Positions 11,160 to 22,006 of a stretch of 64,000 bases of DNA are shown one piece after another. Under the pieces are notes generated by a model. That model saw nothing but the letters and a program-made list of their open reading frames with translations, searched no databases and was not told the origin of the DNA. Source of the stretch: Shinisaurus crocodilurus (Eukaryota; Chordata; Lepidosauria; Squamata; Shinisauridae); contig CM037879.1 in assembly GCA_021292165.1 (NCBI GenBank), forward strand, positions 280,749,772 through 280,813,771. The letters run 5' to 3'. How positions within the stretch are numbered: the stretch's first letter is position 1; each line of letters starts with the position of its first letter. The position numbers were made by a program, and so were the translations under genes.

Positions 11160-11412
11160 GGGCAGGGCCAAAATACCAGCATATTTTAGCTTAAAACTCT
11201 TACTGCTAGTAACTAAACCTTAAGAGAGGCATTTCAAACTTTTAGAAGGAGTGGGGGAACCATGCAAAAGCCGGGAAAGCCCCAAATGATCAGTTGTTGG
11301 GGGAAAGGAGTGTGGCCATCTCAGGAACCACCGAGGGCCAGGTTTGGTCCTCAGGGAGGCCAGAGTTGGGCCTGAAGTTCTGCACCCCTGGCCTAATGGT
11401 AGGGCCAGCACT
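11160..11412 (+). mobile_element. Old hAT-like repeat fragment
   Basis: 'ACCTTAAGAGAGGCATTTCA' and 'CCCCAAATGATCAGTTGTTG' are shared with 3,835-4,190, and similar DNA lies at 19,375-19,600 (minus) and 38,493-38,700 (plus). It ends near GGGCCAGCACTG. Confidence 0.5.
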
Positions 11413-11799
11413 GTTAATGGAGAATTCTAGTAGTGTTGCTGCAGGTGGCAGGAAACAAGACCAATAGAGATTCCCCAAGATTAACCTCAGAAATATTTGA
11501 CTTTCATGAAGTCATGATTGACAAAAATGTATGTTCTTTTCCTTTACAAAGAGAGAGGGGGAAAGTGGCTTTCATATTCAGAGCAAACCAAGCAAGTCAT
11601 ATATTCAAACGTTGCACCACAAAGCAGTGGGGGGCGGGAGGGAATGCTTCATTAAGAATGCTGGAGATTCAGACCAATTTAGGATCCTGTTTGCATAATC
11701 ATTTCAAAATAATAAGGATTTAATTGGGCTGTTTGAATGCTTACATACATAAGATTGCTCCAAAAAAGCCCCAACACAATGGGCTTTGCTTTGAATGGT

Positions 11800-11820
11800 G
11801 TGTGTGTGTGTGTGTGTGTT
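11800..11820 (+). repeat. (GT)n microsatellite
   Basis: A GT run of about ten units in otherwise unclassified sequence (11,413-12,208) with no recognised gene. Confidence 0.85.
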
Positions 11821-12215
11821 GTGGAAAGGGGATCTTAACCGAAAGAGAATTGCAAAATGACCAGAGTTAAAACTGGCTTTGCCATTTGCAAGTTGACTGA
11901 AGAAAGCATCAAATTAAAAGCCAGTTTGGATGGGAAGCTGATGTTGACTGGAGTCTTGTCTTTGAAGAAGTATTTATACAAACTCGAAAGAAGAACTGTT
12001 GCAAAACTCTTCCAGCTTGCCAGAAATGTAACTCATATACTTGCTTTCCTGCCCTATATTCAGGATAAATTATTCTGGAGTCTACCACAGAGTCAAGAAG
12101 CATGCTACAGTCTCAATCCCATACGGGAGTCACACAACTGAGATTTGTTCTTAGGAATTTGGGGAGATCCCAAGCAGTTCTGGCTCCAAGTTTGGGGGGT
12201 GGGGTGGGCAAGATG

Positions 12216-12409
12216 CAGAGGAGGCTGGTGACTGTTCCAGCTTTTATTTGGAGCTTCGTAGGAGCTATCCATGGTGCCGAACTCCATCCCCAAATTAGGT
12301 TCACCACCATGGATCACCATAGATAGCTCCTATGAAGCTCCAAATAAACCCCACAAAACCTGCAGTGGAAAAGGAGCCCCGCCAAAATAGGAACCACCAG
12401 CCTTCCCTG
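12216..12409. mobile_element. MITE-3, hAT-like, perfect 8-bp TSD
   Basis: Runs from CAGAGGAGGCTGGTG to CACCAGCCTTCCCTG, flanked by GCAAGATG on both sides (12,208-12,215; 12,410-12,417). The middle is a hairpin around 'CACCATGGATCACCATAG'. Confidence 0.85.
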
Positions 12410-12596
12410 GCAAGATGCATTGGCCTCTGTCTCTGAGTTGGCCCACCTCCTCCTTGCCACTGTCACTTCTGCCCCATTTGCTTAACTTATTGAATGATTG
12501 ATTGCTTTGATTTGTACCCTGCCTTTCCACCAATCACAGGAACTTAAAAAAAAAAAAAAAGGTAGAAGTTATAGGTTGAAACATTAAAAACAAAGT

Positions 12597-13255
12597 TTAA
12601 AACACACACACACACAATGACAACAGAATAAAAACAGCACCCAACCCAACAGACCAGCTTCCAGGCCAAAGGCCTCCTTCAATAAAAAATGTCTTTGCCT
12701 GCTGGTGGAAGGACAGTAGAGAAGGAGCCAACCTATCCTTTCTCGGAAGGGAGTTGCACAGCCTGGAAGGCACTTTCTTGCATCCCCACCAAGCATGTCT
12801 CTGGTCTGAAGGTGGTGCTACTGAAAGAAGGGCCTCTCTTGAAGATCTTAAAACTTCATAGAATAATAGGATCATAGAAAAGTAGAGCTGGAAGGGGCCT
12901 ACCAGGCCATCGTGTCCAACCCCCTGCTCAATGCAGGAATCCAGGTCAAAGCATCCCTGACAGATGGCCGTCCAGCTGCACCTTGAATGCCTCAGAGTGG
13001 GAGAGCCCACCACCTCCCTAGGTCGTTGGTTCCATTGTCTTATTGCTCTAACAGTCAGGAAATTTTGGTGGAATCTGGGTTTCTGTAACTCGAGCCCATT
13101 ATTCCGTGTCCTGCAAACTGGGATGATCGAGAAGAGATCCTGGCCCTCCTCTGTGTGACATCCCTTCAAGTACTGGAAGAGTGCTATCACATATCTCCCC
13201 TCAGTCTCCTCTTCTGAAGGCTAAACATGCCCAGTTCTTTTAGGCTCATGCATGC
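12597..13255 (-). mobile_element. CR1-like LINE C-terminus and 3' UTR
   Basis: The minus-strand frame encodes the CR1-type C-terminal block (MIALFQYLKGCHTEEGQDL, then FLTVRAIRQWNQRPREVVGS) up to 13,190. The 3' UTR 'TCCAGCTCTACTTTTC' ends with an ATAGAATAAT-type tail near 12,860. The part from 12,620 to 12,850 looks like a different, older LINE fragment. It is 5'-truncated. Confidence 0.7.
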
Positions 13256-13295
13256 TCATATCAGAGAAAGCAGTCTTTCTTACCTTGCCCTTTCC

Positions 13296-13495
13296 CAGGG
13301 GAAGTTGCTGACTCCTATTTCGGTGGGGTGCCTAATCCACTGCAGCTTTTATTTGGAGCTTTATAGGAGATGTCCATGGTGCTGAACTCCATCCCCTAAA
13401 TAGGTTCACCACCATGGATAGCTCCTATGAAGCTCAAACAAAAAGATGCAATGGATTAGGAGCCCCACCGAAACAGGAGTCACCAGCCACCACTG
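13296..13495. mobile_element. MITE-3 copy, perfect 8-bp TSD
   Basis: Ends CAGGGGAAGTTGCTGACTCC and GGAGTCACCAGCCACCACTG with duplication CCCTTTCC (13,288-13,295; 13,496-13,503). Long subterminal arms include 'TTTCGGTGGGG'. It lies only 887 bp from another copy. Confidence 0.85.
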
Positions 13496-13776
13496 CCCTT
13501 TCCCTCTGGACCCAATCCATGCAACTGCTCAGAAGCACAAAATCAATGGAAGATCCTACTCCATTTTCTTACACTTACCAGTGCCACTTCTTAAATACTC
13601 AGAGAGTACAGGTGACCAGGCAGCAAGATCAAGGAGGAGTAGGAGCAGGACCAAGAGGTACTGTGGGCTGGCAGTGGGCCCTTGCCGGTGGCTGACCAAG
13701 CAGACCTTGAGAGTGGCCCCGTCCCCAGGCATACAGAATGGTTTTCCCAAGTCTTAAGCTGCCTTCTGCTACTTGA

Positions 13777-14008
13777 GAGCCAGTGTGGCATAGTGGTTAG
13801 AGTGTTGGACTGGGACTCGGGAGATCCAGGTTCTAGTCCCCGCTCAGCCATGAAGCTCACTGGGTGACTTTGGGACAGTCACTGACTCTCAGCCTCACCT
13901 ACCCCACAGGGTTGTTGTGAGGATTAAATGGAGAGGAGGATTATGTAAGCCACCTTGGGTTCCTTGCAGGAAACAAAAAGTGGGATATAAATATAATAAA
14001 TACATAAA
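13777..14008 (+). mobile_element. tRNA-derived SINE (GAGCCAGTGTGG type)
   Basis: The head carries an A-box-like 'GTGGCATAGTGGTTAGAG' and a B-box-like 'GGTTCTAGTCC', the RNA polymerase III promoter of tRNA genes. A conserved body 'CAGGGTTGTTGTGAGGAT' and an A+T-rich tail follow. This is the most complete plus-strand copy and serves as the reference for the others. Confidence 0.85.
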
Positions 14009-14011
14009 ATA

Positions 14012-14400
14012 CTAGGGATGTGTGGATTTTGTTAAATCTGTTCCATCTGTGTTTTGCGGATTGTTGGGTGTCTCTCATTCTGTCATTTGCTGATTGATAG
14101 AACTGGAATATTTCTTACCAGAATTTCATTCTACTTGCACTGATGCACATTTGTGCAAGTGTGTGCATTAGCGCTAATGCACACTTGTGAACTAGTGCTA
14201 ATGCATTAATGTGAATTAGCACTAATGTGAATTAGTGCAAATCCCCCACCCCCTAAAGTGAAAAACCAGTCCTCAAGTCCACAGAATCTGCATGACTCAG
14301 AAAAAGCCGGCCCACTGCGGAATCCACAGGTCAGATTCATAGAAATCCAAACTCATTTGAACCCATTGCAGATTTCTCCCACATTTGCCCAGGTAAGCAT
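14012..14400. mobile_element. MITE-9, uninterrupted copy
   Basis: Starts CTAGGGATGTGTGGATTTTG. Inside is an array of short palindromes, including the exact GCATTAGCGCTAATGC. It shares start, array and 'ATAGAAATCCAAACTCATTT' with 24,135-24,961, where a CR1 fragment splits it. The right border is approximate. Confidence 0.55.
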
Positions 14401-16239
14401 TTAATCCAAGGATGACTAGAACCATTTGATTCCAAGCTGAAAAGTTCCAAACAGATCGAGGAATGGCTCCTGGTGTCCACGAGGCTGATCTTGTTCACGG
14501 ATGCGTGTACATCACTAGTTTTCTTCACTTGATAACTAACAGCCGTAGCCAGCTTAACCACAGGCTGTAGCCCCCAGCCAAACATCTCAGGGGCCCCAGT
14601 AGCTAGCCCAGATTCCCAGCTTTCAAATAAAAAAGAGCATGTCTCTAGTCCTTGTAGAACCCAAGATATGAGGCAAAATGTTCAGGCACATTCCAATAGT
14701 TTAGTGAGGAATGCACATTTGTTTTGTCAAAATCATTCAGTGAGAAATGACGAGCCTGCTACTGCCATTCAGTGTGTCTAGCCAATGAGTGAAGTCACAG
14801 CTATGATCAACATTTGGCCACAGAGATAAGTCTAAAGTGAAGTCTTCTCTGCAGGAGGAATGTCCTGGTTCATTTCGAGTCCCCACTCCTTTTTGTGTGC
14901 TTTCCTCACAGAACAGTGATTACCACCCACAGAAAACAGTTGGGAAATCCAAGATTTTAGTGTAGCTATGACTGGGCCGCAGCATATCTAGCCCCAAACA
15001 ATAGGTAGCAGGAATGACAAGAGCATGTTCTTTCTAGCTCAGGTCCTATTTCATGCACACACGCAAAAGAAAGTTGCTTTTACTGCCCATAACCATTTAA
15101 AACAAAAACCTGCCAATGTAGTAAATAAATTCTGCCATTATATTATACCCTTAGAGTGCAATCCTATTGCCCTATCCTCAACGCACAAACTCGGAGGCTT
15201 ACGTGCATCCCATGCACAGTGCGAGGCATGGCAGCAACCTTCTTCGCCGCCATGCCTTGCGCCCTGCATTTCATCTCGATGGCCATTGTATACTATAAAA
15301 GGGGAAGTTTGTGTTTGTATTTGAGTTCTCTGTTTTGAAAGAGATATTAGTCTTTTGCTTCCCGCAAAACATGGAAGATGATTTACACTAAAATATGTAG
15401 TGAAATGTGTTTTTGCATTGCTATTGTACATTTGAGTGTGTGTGTTTGCACACCGTCATGGCCTTGATTCAGCCCTGCTAGCAGCTGAATCTTCAAATAA
15501 ATGGCTCAGGAAGATCTCTGCTGCTAGATCTGTGACGACTCATTCATACACGCAAGGCATGGCTAGAACATTTTGAATTTTGGGAGTGCAGGGGCTGAAA
15601 TGAGGACTGAACCTCCAGAGTTAATTTGGGATGAGGGGAGAAATCCTTTTCTCAAAAATAAAGCCCCCTGGAGCAACGCTACCTGATGATGTAGTATCAT
15701 TCTGAGGGGGCCTCCTGGAGAAAAAAAAATAATAATGGCTACGAATGGCACAGTTGTTTATAATTTCAACCTATTTTGTTTCTGGTGTGTTACTGTAATA
15801 CAAGACCAACAGGAAAAAATATTTTAAATGGTTTCTCTTTCTAACAACGGTAGCTTTTGCTTATCAAATAGTTCATTACTTTACACTTCCTTAAATAGCT
15901 CCAAAAAAAGTGTATATTGGGGTTTTGACATGATGCCATTTTTAAAAATATTGTTGATTAACTGCTTAAAAGGCAGATGATCTATGAGCTGAAGACTGTT
16001 GAATTAATTACACACACACACACACACACACACTAGTTTTTACCACTGAGGTGGGCAAAATATTGCCATTGGTGTAGCCAAGGCGGAATTGGCCGTTGAC
16101 CCAGAACTTCCTTCAAGCCTAAAGAGGGAGAATTACAATAGTTGGGTGCAATCAATCTAATTGGCCAGATTCTCCAGTACACACCATCTCCCGGTGGTGG
16201 AAAATTAATATACATAAATCAGACCCTGTTTCAATACCT
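14401..16239. other. No recognised gene; mostly unique DNA
   Basis: A repeat end 'GAGTGCAATCCTATTGCC' lies at 15,155 and a (CA)n tract at 16,010-16,032. The rest shows no family I recognise. Frames up to 99 codons have no domain features. Confidence 0.3.
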
Positions 16240-17065
16240 TACTGATAAGTTTCCCCCCCACTTAATAATATGTTTCATGTCTGAATAAGTTGATTTAAAA
16301 CAAGCCTTTATTTCTTAACCTAGAATGTCTTTCCATCTCCCTGCCCATCTCCCTCTTTTTCTCTCTCTCTCTCTTTTTTTCTTTTTTTTTCTTAATACAA
16401 AATTATCCTGGCCATTAGAAGGTGTGGGCCAATTCAAGGATCCCAGAGGATGGTTTGATTAAAATTGGTCATTAAAAAAAAGAAAGAAAGATCAGAGCCA
16501 TGATTTCCTCTGCTCCTTGCTCGCTCCCCAAGTCCATGCATTCTAGCATTACAGGAGGCTCATTAAGAGATAGGTTGGCTCAGTTTGTCATCTGTTTCAT
16601 TATGCAAAGTATATATGTTTCATTTACTGTTCCCGTGTGGGGGGAAAAATCAGTTACTTTCTGCGGAATATAATGATTTCTTTAGGTTTCTTCTCAATCC
16701 CCTGAATGCCTCCAGCCCCTAAAATCTCAACTGGTGGTAGAATACCAGGGGAACCCCGAGGTGTGCCAATTTTAACATAATGATCTTTATGTTCACATTG
16801 AAATGCGAATCGTTAGCAGCTTAGAAAGCTGACCACCGGGCAAACTGAACGTTGACCTGAAAGGAAAAGAAAATAGCTTCAAAAGCTCTCTGAACATCAT
16901 TAAAAGAGCTATTTGACGTGGAAATTAAAGTCGATACTCCTTCAATGGAGCCTTAGTGCCAGTTCTCTCTTGCTCTATTAAGGTCTGTGAATTAAGAGCC
17001 AAAAAGTTTTGTATTCTGCCTCTCATCTTTTGACTAAGTAGAAGCAGAGCCTTCCAGTCAGACAA
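16240..17065. other. Possible conserved non-coding element
   Basis: About 800 bp with no recognised repeat apart from a short CT/T tract (16,355-16,393). It is rich in homeodomain-type cores and runs such as 'GGTTTGATTAAAATTGG' and 'CATTATGCAAAG'. All frames close quickly. The texture matches vertebrate developmental enhancers; this is inference from composition only. Confidence 0.35.
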
Positions 17066-17100
17066 ATGAATTAGTGGCACATCAGAGCCACTGCAGCCCT

Positions 17101-17261
17101 ATCTGGAGAGGATGGACCTTGCCTCAGTAGTTATCCATGCACTAGTAATATCCAGGCTGGACTACTGTAATGCACTGTACGTGGGGCTGCCTTTGAAGAC
17201 GGTTCAGGAGCTTCAGCTGGTGCAGAATGTGGCCACCCGCGTGTTGGTGCGGGGTGAGGAG
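17101..17261 (+). mobile_element. L2-like LINE ORF fragment
   Basis: The frame reads [18 protein letters not shown] followed by QELQLVQNVATRVL, the L2-type C-terminal segment also seen intact at 61,751-62,242. Both ends are broken. Confidence 0.75.
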
Positions 17262-17282
17262 ATTTGTTCATATAATGCCACT

Positions 17283-17326
17283 ATTCTCTAGCTCAGATAG
17301 CTTGCTAACTATCTGAACTAGAGAAT
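17283..17326. repeat. Short hairpin
   Basis: The stem 'ATTCTCTAG..TCAGATAG' pairs with 'CTATCTGA..CTAGAGAAT' around a loop of a few bases. It directly follows the L2 fragment. No run of T follows, and I see no transcript context. Confidence 0.6.
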
Positions 17327-17504
17327 AATCTGTAGAATCCAAGTCTTTTGAAGGACAGCTGCATGCCTATAAGCCAAAAATATGGTGGTGGCAGCCGAGG
17401 TTAAACTTATACCGGGATCGAGGGCATCATAAGTCAGTGCAAAACAGCAACCAGCTAAACATGAATAATTATTAAGGCATTTAGGCTGCAATCCTAGGCT
17501 CAGC

Positions 17505-17690
17505 AGGGCCGATGTCAAAGATAGCCATGGATGGACACTTGTCGAGGGATGACAACCCAGCAAGGACATGAGTCCACTGGACTTGCACCTCCTCTTCACC
17601 ACTGCAACCTGCCTCTCGTGCTTACTCAGACAACAGTGGTGGTGGCAAGAAGGAGGAGCATTAGATGCCACTTGCTTGAAACTATACAAA
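17505..17690 (+). mobile_element. MITE-4 fragment, left half
   Basis: 'CAGCAGGGCCGATGTCAAAG' starts a partial copy matching 7,607 onward, including 'GAGTCCACTGGACTTGC'. It stops before the right TIR. Confidence 0.6.
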
Positions 17691-17791
17691 AGCCTTCCCA
17701 TTGTAATATATTCATATATTGGCCTGGGCCTGAGGGGCAAAGTATGACAAAGCCCCCATTTTCCATGAGCTTTGTCCAGGATACAACAGGC

Positions 17792-18672
17792 CAGTAGAGG
17801 CTGGTGACTCCAGTGTCAGCAAGGCTATATATCCACTCCAGATTTTACTCCAAACTTTTAAGGGGGTAGGGTTCAGCACCATGGGCAGCTCTATTTGCGG
17901 GGTAAGGTTCTGTGAAGGACTGCGGCCAGTCCTTTGATTCTGAATGAGAGATCAGAGGCTACAAACTGCTAGCCTTGATTCTGCTGTTCCCAAATCACCT
18001 AGCCTCAAACCCGGCCCTGGTCTCAGACACTGGAATTAGCACCGAACCAACAGAGAACCTACACACACACAGTGTAAGGGAAAGTGAAAGAAAGTTTATT
18101 TTGTGTTAGTCAGTTACAAATTAGGTGGGGAGATAAGGGAAGTGAAATTGACAGAATGGAATACCTTTGTTACACACAATCAGAACTACAAAACAACAAA
18201 ACTAAATCTCACACTAGAGAACCCAGGCACTTACACATTAGCTTGGGGGTTGCTCTTCCCGGGACTTGCCTCAGCCACAGTCCCCTGCTCCGCGCTTCCC
18301 CGCATCCACAACAACAACAAAAACCATAAGCCACAGCTGACCATATTGATTTTCTCCCACCCCTCCCTTTGGTAGCCTGACTGTCACTTGGCCAATCAGG
18401 ATTAATTTCGTCTGGGCTAGGCAGGGGAGGGGGTGGCTCCTAGGTGTCAGAAGGGTGAATTCCTAACCATAACTAGAGTGCTTGGGGAACATTTGCATGC
18501 AAATACATTGTAGACTCTGAGGCAACACAGAGCCATCAGGAGAAACTATGTACATTTGCAGGAGATTGATTCCCAGCCTCTTGCTGGGATTTACACTTAT
18601 TTACATGTGTATGGTGGGGAAGGACACAGAGACCCTGTATGCTTTTCTTCACAGGTTCAGCACCATGGATAC
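17792..18672. mobile_element. MITE-3 left half broken by solo LTRs
   Basis: The left TIR CAGTAGAGGCTGGTGACTCC starts at 17,792. MITE sequence runs to 17,910 and resumes at 18,654-18,672 ('GGTTCAGCACCATGGATAC'), after which LTR-B begins. No right half was found next to it. Confidence 0.7.
17911..18653 (-). mobile_element. Solo LTR (LTR-A), 5-bp TSD
   Basis: A 743-bp block with TGTGAAG and CTTCACA ends is flanked by GGTTC on both sides (17,906-17,910; 18,654-18,658). AATAAA on the minus strand at 18,095-18,100 suggests that orientation. No gag, pol or primer-binding site is adjacent, so this is a recombined solo LTR of a Gypsy- or ERV-type element; the superfamily is undetermined. Confidence 0.75.
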
Positions 18673-19157
18673 TGCGAGGACACGGTCCCTTACACTTTAG
18701 AACCAGGCGCATAAACCCTTCTCAGGCTAAGCATCAACACTTAAAAACCTGAGGGGAGGGTCAAATGAAGCCTTTCCCCTACTAATGAGGGAAAAGATTA
18801 ATATTGGTAATTTAGGAATCTAGCTTAAATCTATGATGCTGTGGGTACAAAGGTGTATGTGTAGATTTAAAAGTAATGCAGGTAATAATCCCAAGCTGAC
18901 ACGTAGGATTTGGGTAGCAAACAAAATAAAAATAAGTTTATTTTAATTCTCAAAATCTTAGTTTCAGAAAATAACTTTAAACCTGCCTACACCAAACACT
19001 TTATAATTAACCTAAGTCCCTATGATTCTAAATACTTTCACTCCTCATACAATCACTGATTCTCTTAAAACTCCTGACAAGACACAAATAACCCACCTAA
19101 CCTAACTCCCAAACTCTCTAACACTCCCCACCAAACACACTCTACCAACACTCCAAT
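18673..19157 (-). mobile_element. Solo LTR (LTR-B), truncated copy
   Basis: Starts TGCGAGGACACGGTCCC like the complete copies at 28,060 and 33,954, and is collinear with them up to about 19,157, losing the promoter end. AATAAA on the minus strand is at 18,937-18,942. Confidence 0.75.
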
Positions 19158-19197
19158 CAGACTACAGCTCCCAGCGTCCCCCAGCCAGCCAAACACC

Positions 19198-19600
19198 AAT
19201 CATTTATTTATTGCTTTATTACATTTCCGTGCCGCCCAATGATCGAAGCTCTCTGGGCAGTTCACAACAATTAAAACCATGAAACACAACATTAAATACA
19301 GTAGAAAAATTTAAAGACTTAAAACCACAGTATAAAAACATTATATAAAACAGTATATAAAACATGTAGTTGTTTCCCAGCTTTTGTGCAGTTTTGTCCC
19401 CATTCAGATTGGTTGGAACGCCTCTCCTGAGGCTTCGTTCCTGGCAGTAAGAGCTTTAAGTTAAAATATGCTGGTATTTGGGGTATTTTGGCTCCACCCC
19501 CTTTGTCTTTGGCACCCACCCACCACTGGAATGTGGCCCTCCAGAGCTTCCACGAAATGGAACTTGGCCCTTGGGCTGAAAGAGGTTCTGTACCCCTTGG
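19198..19600 (-). mobile_element. L2-like tail then old hAT-like fragment
   Basis: 19,198-19,370 is an L2-like 3' UTR on the minus strand ('GCTCTCTGGGCAGTTCAC'). 19,375-19,600 is a minus copy of the repeat at 11,160-11,412 ('GAACGCCTCTCCTGAGGC'). Confidence 0.5.
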
Positions 19601-19607
19601 TCTACAC

Positions 19608-19742
19608 CAGTGTTCTCCAACCTTGGGTCTCCAGATGTTTTTGACCTACAACTCCCAGCATGCCCCAGTCAGCTATGCTGGTTGGGGCATGCTGGGAGTT
19701 GTAGGCCAAAAACATCTTGGGACCCAAGGTTGGAGAACACTG
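19608..19742. mobile_element. MITE-1, hAT-like palindrome, 8-bp TSD
   Basis: An almost full-length palindrome with CAGTGTTCTCCAACCTTGGG termini and perfect duplication GTCTACAC (19,600-19,607; 19,743-19,750). The single strand would fold into one long hairpin. Confidence 0.9.
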
Positions 19743-19769
19743 GTCTACACGAAGAAGGCCTAACATTGG

Positions 19770-19865
19770 ATACAACCCAATGTATTCGGCTTCGGCTTCG
19801 GCTATGGAGCTTCGGCTATGGGGCGGTATATAAATGAAATAAATGAAATAAATGAATGAATGTAA
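19770..19865 (+). mobile_element. L2-like LINE 3' tail
   Basis: A short 'GCTTCGGCTATGGGGCGGTA' tail with (AAATG)n repeats; the TTCGGC motif is locally repeated. Confidence 0.5.
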
Positions 19866-21000
19866 TGACCTCGCTCAATTTTATAGGTTGACATAACTTT
19901 TCCCATGAACACAGTCTCTCTGAGCCAGCCTCTCTCTTCCCCGCCCCATGAAACTCTGTAGCAGCTTTTATTTGCCTGCATGTTTATTTATACTTAGGTG
20001 TATCGGGAGGGGAGGCGTGTATTTCTCATGTCCATGAAAAGTTTTATATCTATCACGTTTTCAGGTGAATTCTCTTTGTCCAACTCCCTCTGAGTTTATC
20101 ACAGGTGGGAAGGCCCTATTCATATTTTTTTTAACCTAATGGATTTCGCACAAGAGCTATAAAGAATCACATTAAAATGGTCAGACCAGCCATGCAGCGA
20201 AAATTTAATTACAGAGCCCAAGCACACAACCACAAAAGAAGAACAACAGAAAAATATCCTTGCCTGTTCTGATTAGGAATTCTCTCTGTTCAAAATCACA
20301 GGTGGTTACTGAACATTACCAAACAATTATATCTGGATTTTCTTAATAACATACCTCTTTATATTAAAAGAAAAAAGAAGAAGAAAGATACAGATGGATG
20401 TAAATACACTAGTTTATAAAAACCTGGGGAAGGTAGCCACACATGGTGATCTGGTGCAATGTTGTAGAAGTAAATTCTACCAAAACCAACTGTACTTTCC
20501 TTCAGATCAATGCATTTCATGGTGATGTAGGTATCCTGTTGTCTACCCTGAAAACAAACCAATAAAAACAGGCCATTCTAATACTTGGATCTGGGCATGT
20601 AGAAAGCAAAACTGTTTAAATCATTGCACATTTCTAGTCCTCATCACTGTAGATGCAAATACTGAAACATGAGAGCCGAACAGCATTAAAGGATTGGAAC
20701 CAAAGAGGCAATTAAAAATCTCCCTTTCATTATGATTTTGCCACTTCATGTGATTTCTGATCATTTATCTTTTCAGCGGCTGAAGAAGGGGAGTGGGAGA
20801 TACATAGGTGGAGCATGGGCAAGATTGGGAAAGGGCCAACAAAGACTCTTGAAGTTGAGTTGTACATTGGTCCCAGAGCTAGGAACTAGGGATGACCACT
20901 TCTTCTTTTTAAATGTAACTGTATATTTATTGCTTTTTTTCAAGAATGCTCCATACACAGGAAATTGACATTATTATACTAACCAGATGGATATAATGCT
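19866..21000. other. Low-repeat stretch around candidate exon
   Basis: A+T-rich, without recognised transposable elements apart from short A or T tracts. It is the only place in the first half of the window where a host transcript seems plausible. Confidence 0.3.
20424..20547 (-). CDS. Candidate internal exon, unidentified
   Basis: The minus-strand frame is open for 41 codons plus one base: it starts GRQQDTYITMKCIDLKEST and ends HHVWLPSPG. Just upstream is a good acceptor, a T-rich tract ending TTTGTTTTCAG. Downstream is CCCCAG followed by GT, a weak donor without a GTRAGT consensus. No repeat is recognised here, and codon use looks coding-like. I cannot name a protein family. Alternatives are a processed-gene relic or chance; the open frame extends past both proposed splice sites, so splicing is not forced by stops. 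Confidence 0.25.
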
Positions 21001-21003
21001 TTA

Positions 21004-21460
21004 GGGCTGGTTTGCACGACCCAGGCTGCGGGCGGGGGAGGCACCACGGGGCGATCCGCGGGGGTCCGGCTGGGTGCCACAGACGAACCTGCGCCCCGCG
21101 TGCGTGGGCGGACCCCGGTGGAACCGGCAGTTGCTTGCACCGCAGTGCGGGCCTCCCAGCACTAGGGGGCGGGGCCCAGGATACCCAGAGGGGCCGTTTG
21201 CCCCTACAGGCTGGAGCGGCGGCAGCTCCGGCCACTCTGGGCTGCCGTCTCTGTGCGAACCCCACGGGACAGCCGCCCGCTGTTCGCATGGCACGGTGGC
21301 CACGCGTGGTAGGGGCTTACCCCTCTACCGACCATGGTCACTTTGCGTGCGTCCGGCGCGCGGCTGTCCCGCAGGGGTACCCGCGGTCGGCGTGCACACG
21401 ACACGGGAACCGCGGGGGACTTCTGCTCCCCCGCAGTTCCCGTGTCGTGCGAACAAGCCC
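21004..21460. mobile_element. GC-rich Harbinger-like MITE, TTA TSD
   Basis: Ends GGGCTGGTTTGCACGAC and GTCGTGCGAACAAGCCC with TTA on both sides (21,001-21,003; 21,461-21,463), as in PIF/Harbinger elements. Very rich in G+C and CpG for 457 bp. Long open frames on both strands (150-160 codons) lack domains and result from the composition. Confidence 0.75.
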
Positions 21461-21664
21461 TTAGAGTGTTCGAAATCACTTCACACACATTGTTTCAGTA
21501 ATCCTTACAACCACCCTGCATCCCCCATCTTGCAGATTGCAGGTGTGTACGGATAGTGGCTTACCTAGATGAAAGATGTGAACAGGTGACCTACTATGCT
21601 ACTCCAGGAATATGCAAATTATTTTAATGGCATGTAGAACAGGAAAATTAGCTACACCCATCAG

Positions 21665-21998
21665 CAGGGCTGGGATCAAGGGTGGTCATGGTTGAGCCAC
21701 ACCCCAGCAGGGGCCGACTGACAAAAGCCCGCCCCCCCCCGCAGGTGCTGCTTGTTCGCCTATCTCTTGCCCTTGCCCAGACAATGGCGGGGGTGAGAAG
21801 GAGGAGTAGGAGATGCCACTGCCGACTTGCTCACCGGCTCTCTGACTGTCAAGCAAGCAAGTGGTAGCAATGATCAGAAAGAGGATGAGGAGCAAGAGCG
21901 GCTGGTGACGATGGTGGTGAGAAGGTAGACTCAGGGAAGGAGAGGGTCCATTGAGGGTGTCTTGCCCAAGGCCCCTCCAAAACCTGGAGCCTGCACTG
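21665..21998. mobile_element. MITE-4, hAT-like, near-perfect 8-bp TSD
   Basis: Ends CAGGGCTGGGATCAAGG and CTGGAGCCTGCACTG, with CCCATCAG (21,657-21,664) and CCCGTCAG (21,999-22,006). The internal 'GTCAAGCAAGCAAGTGG' is shared with 7,607-8,032. Confidence 0.85.
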
Positions 21999-22006
21999 CC
22001 CGTCAG

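Noticed and set aside
13777..13860. tRNA gene by A and B boxes
   Set aside because: No cloverleaf or anticodon stem is preserved, and the sequence continues into a SINE body; the same holds for all sibling copies.
21012..21556. 150-160 codon frames in GC-rich DNA
   Set aside because: Open only because stops are rare at high G+C; they lie within a Harbinger-like MITE and lack motifs.
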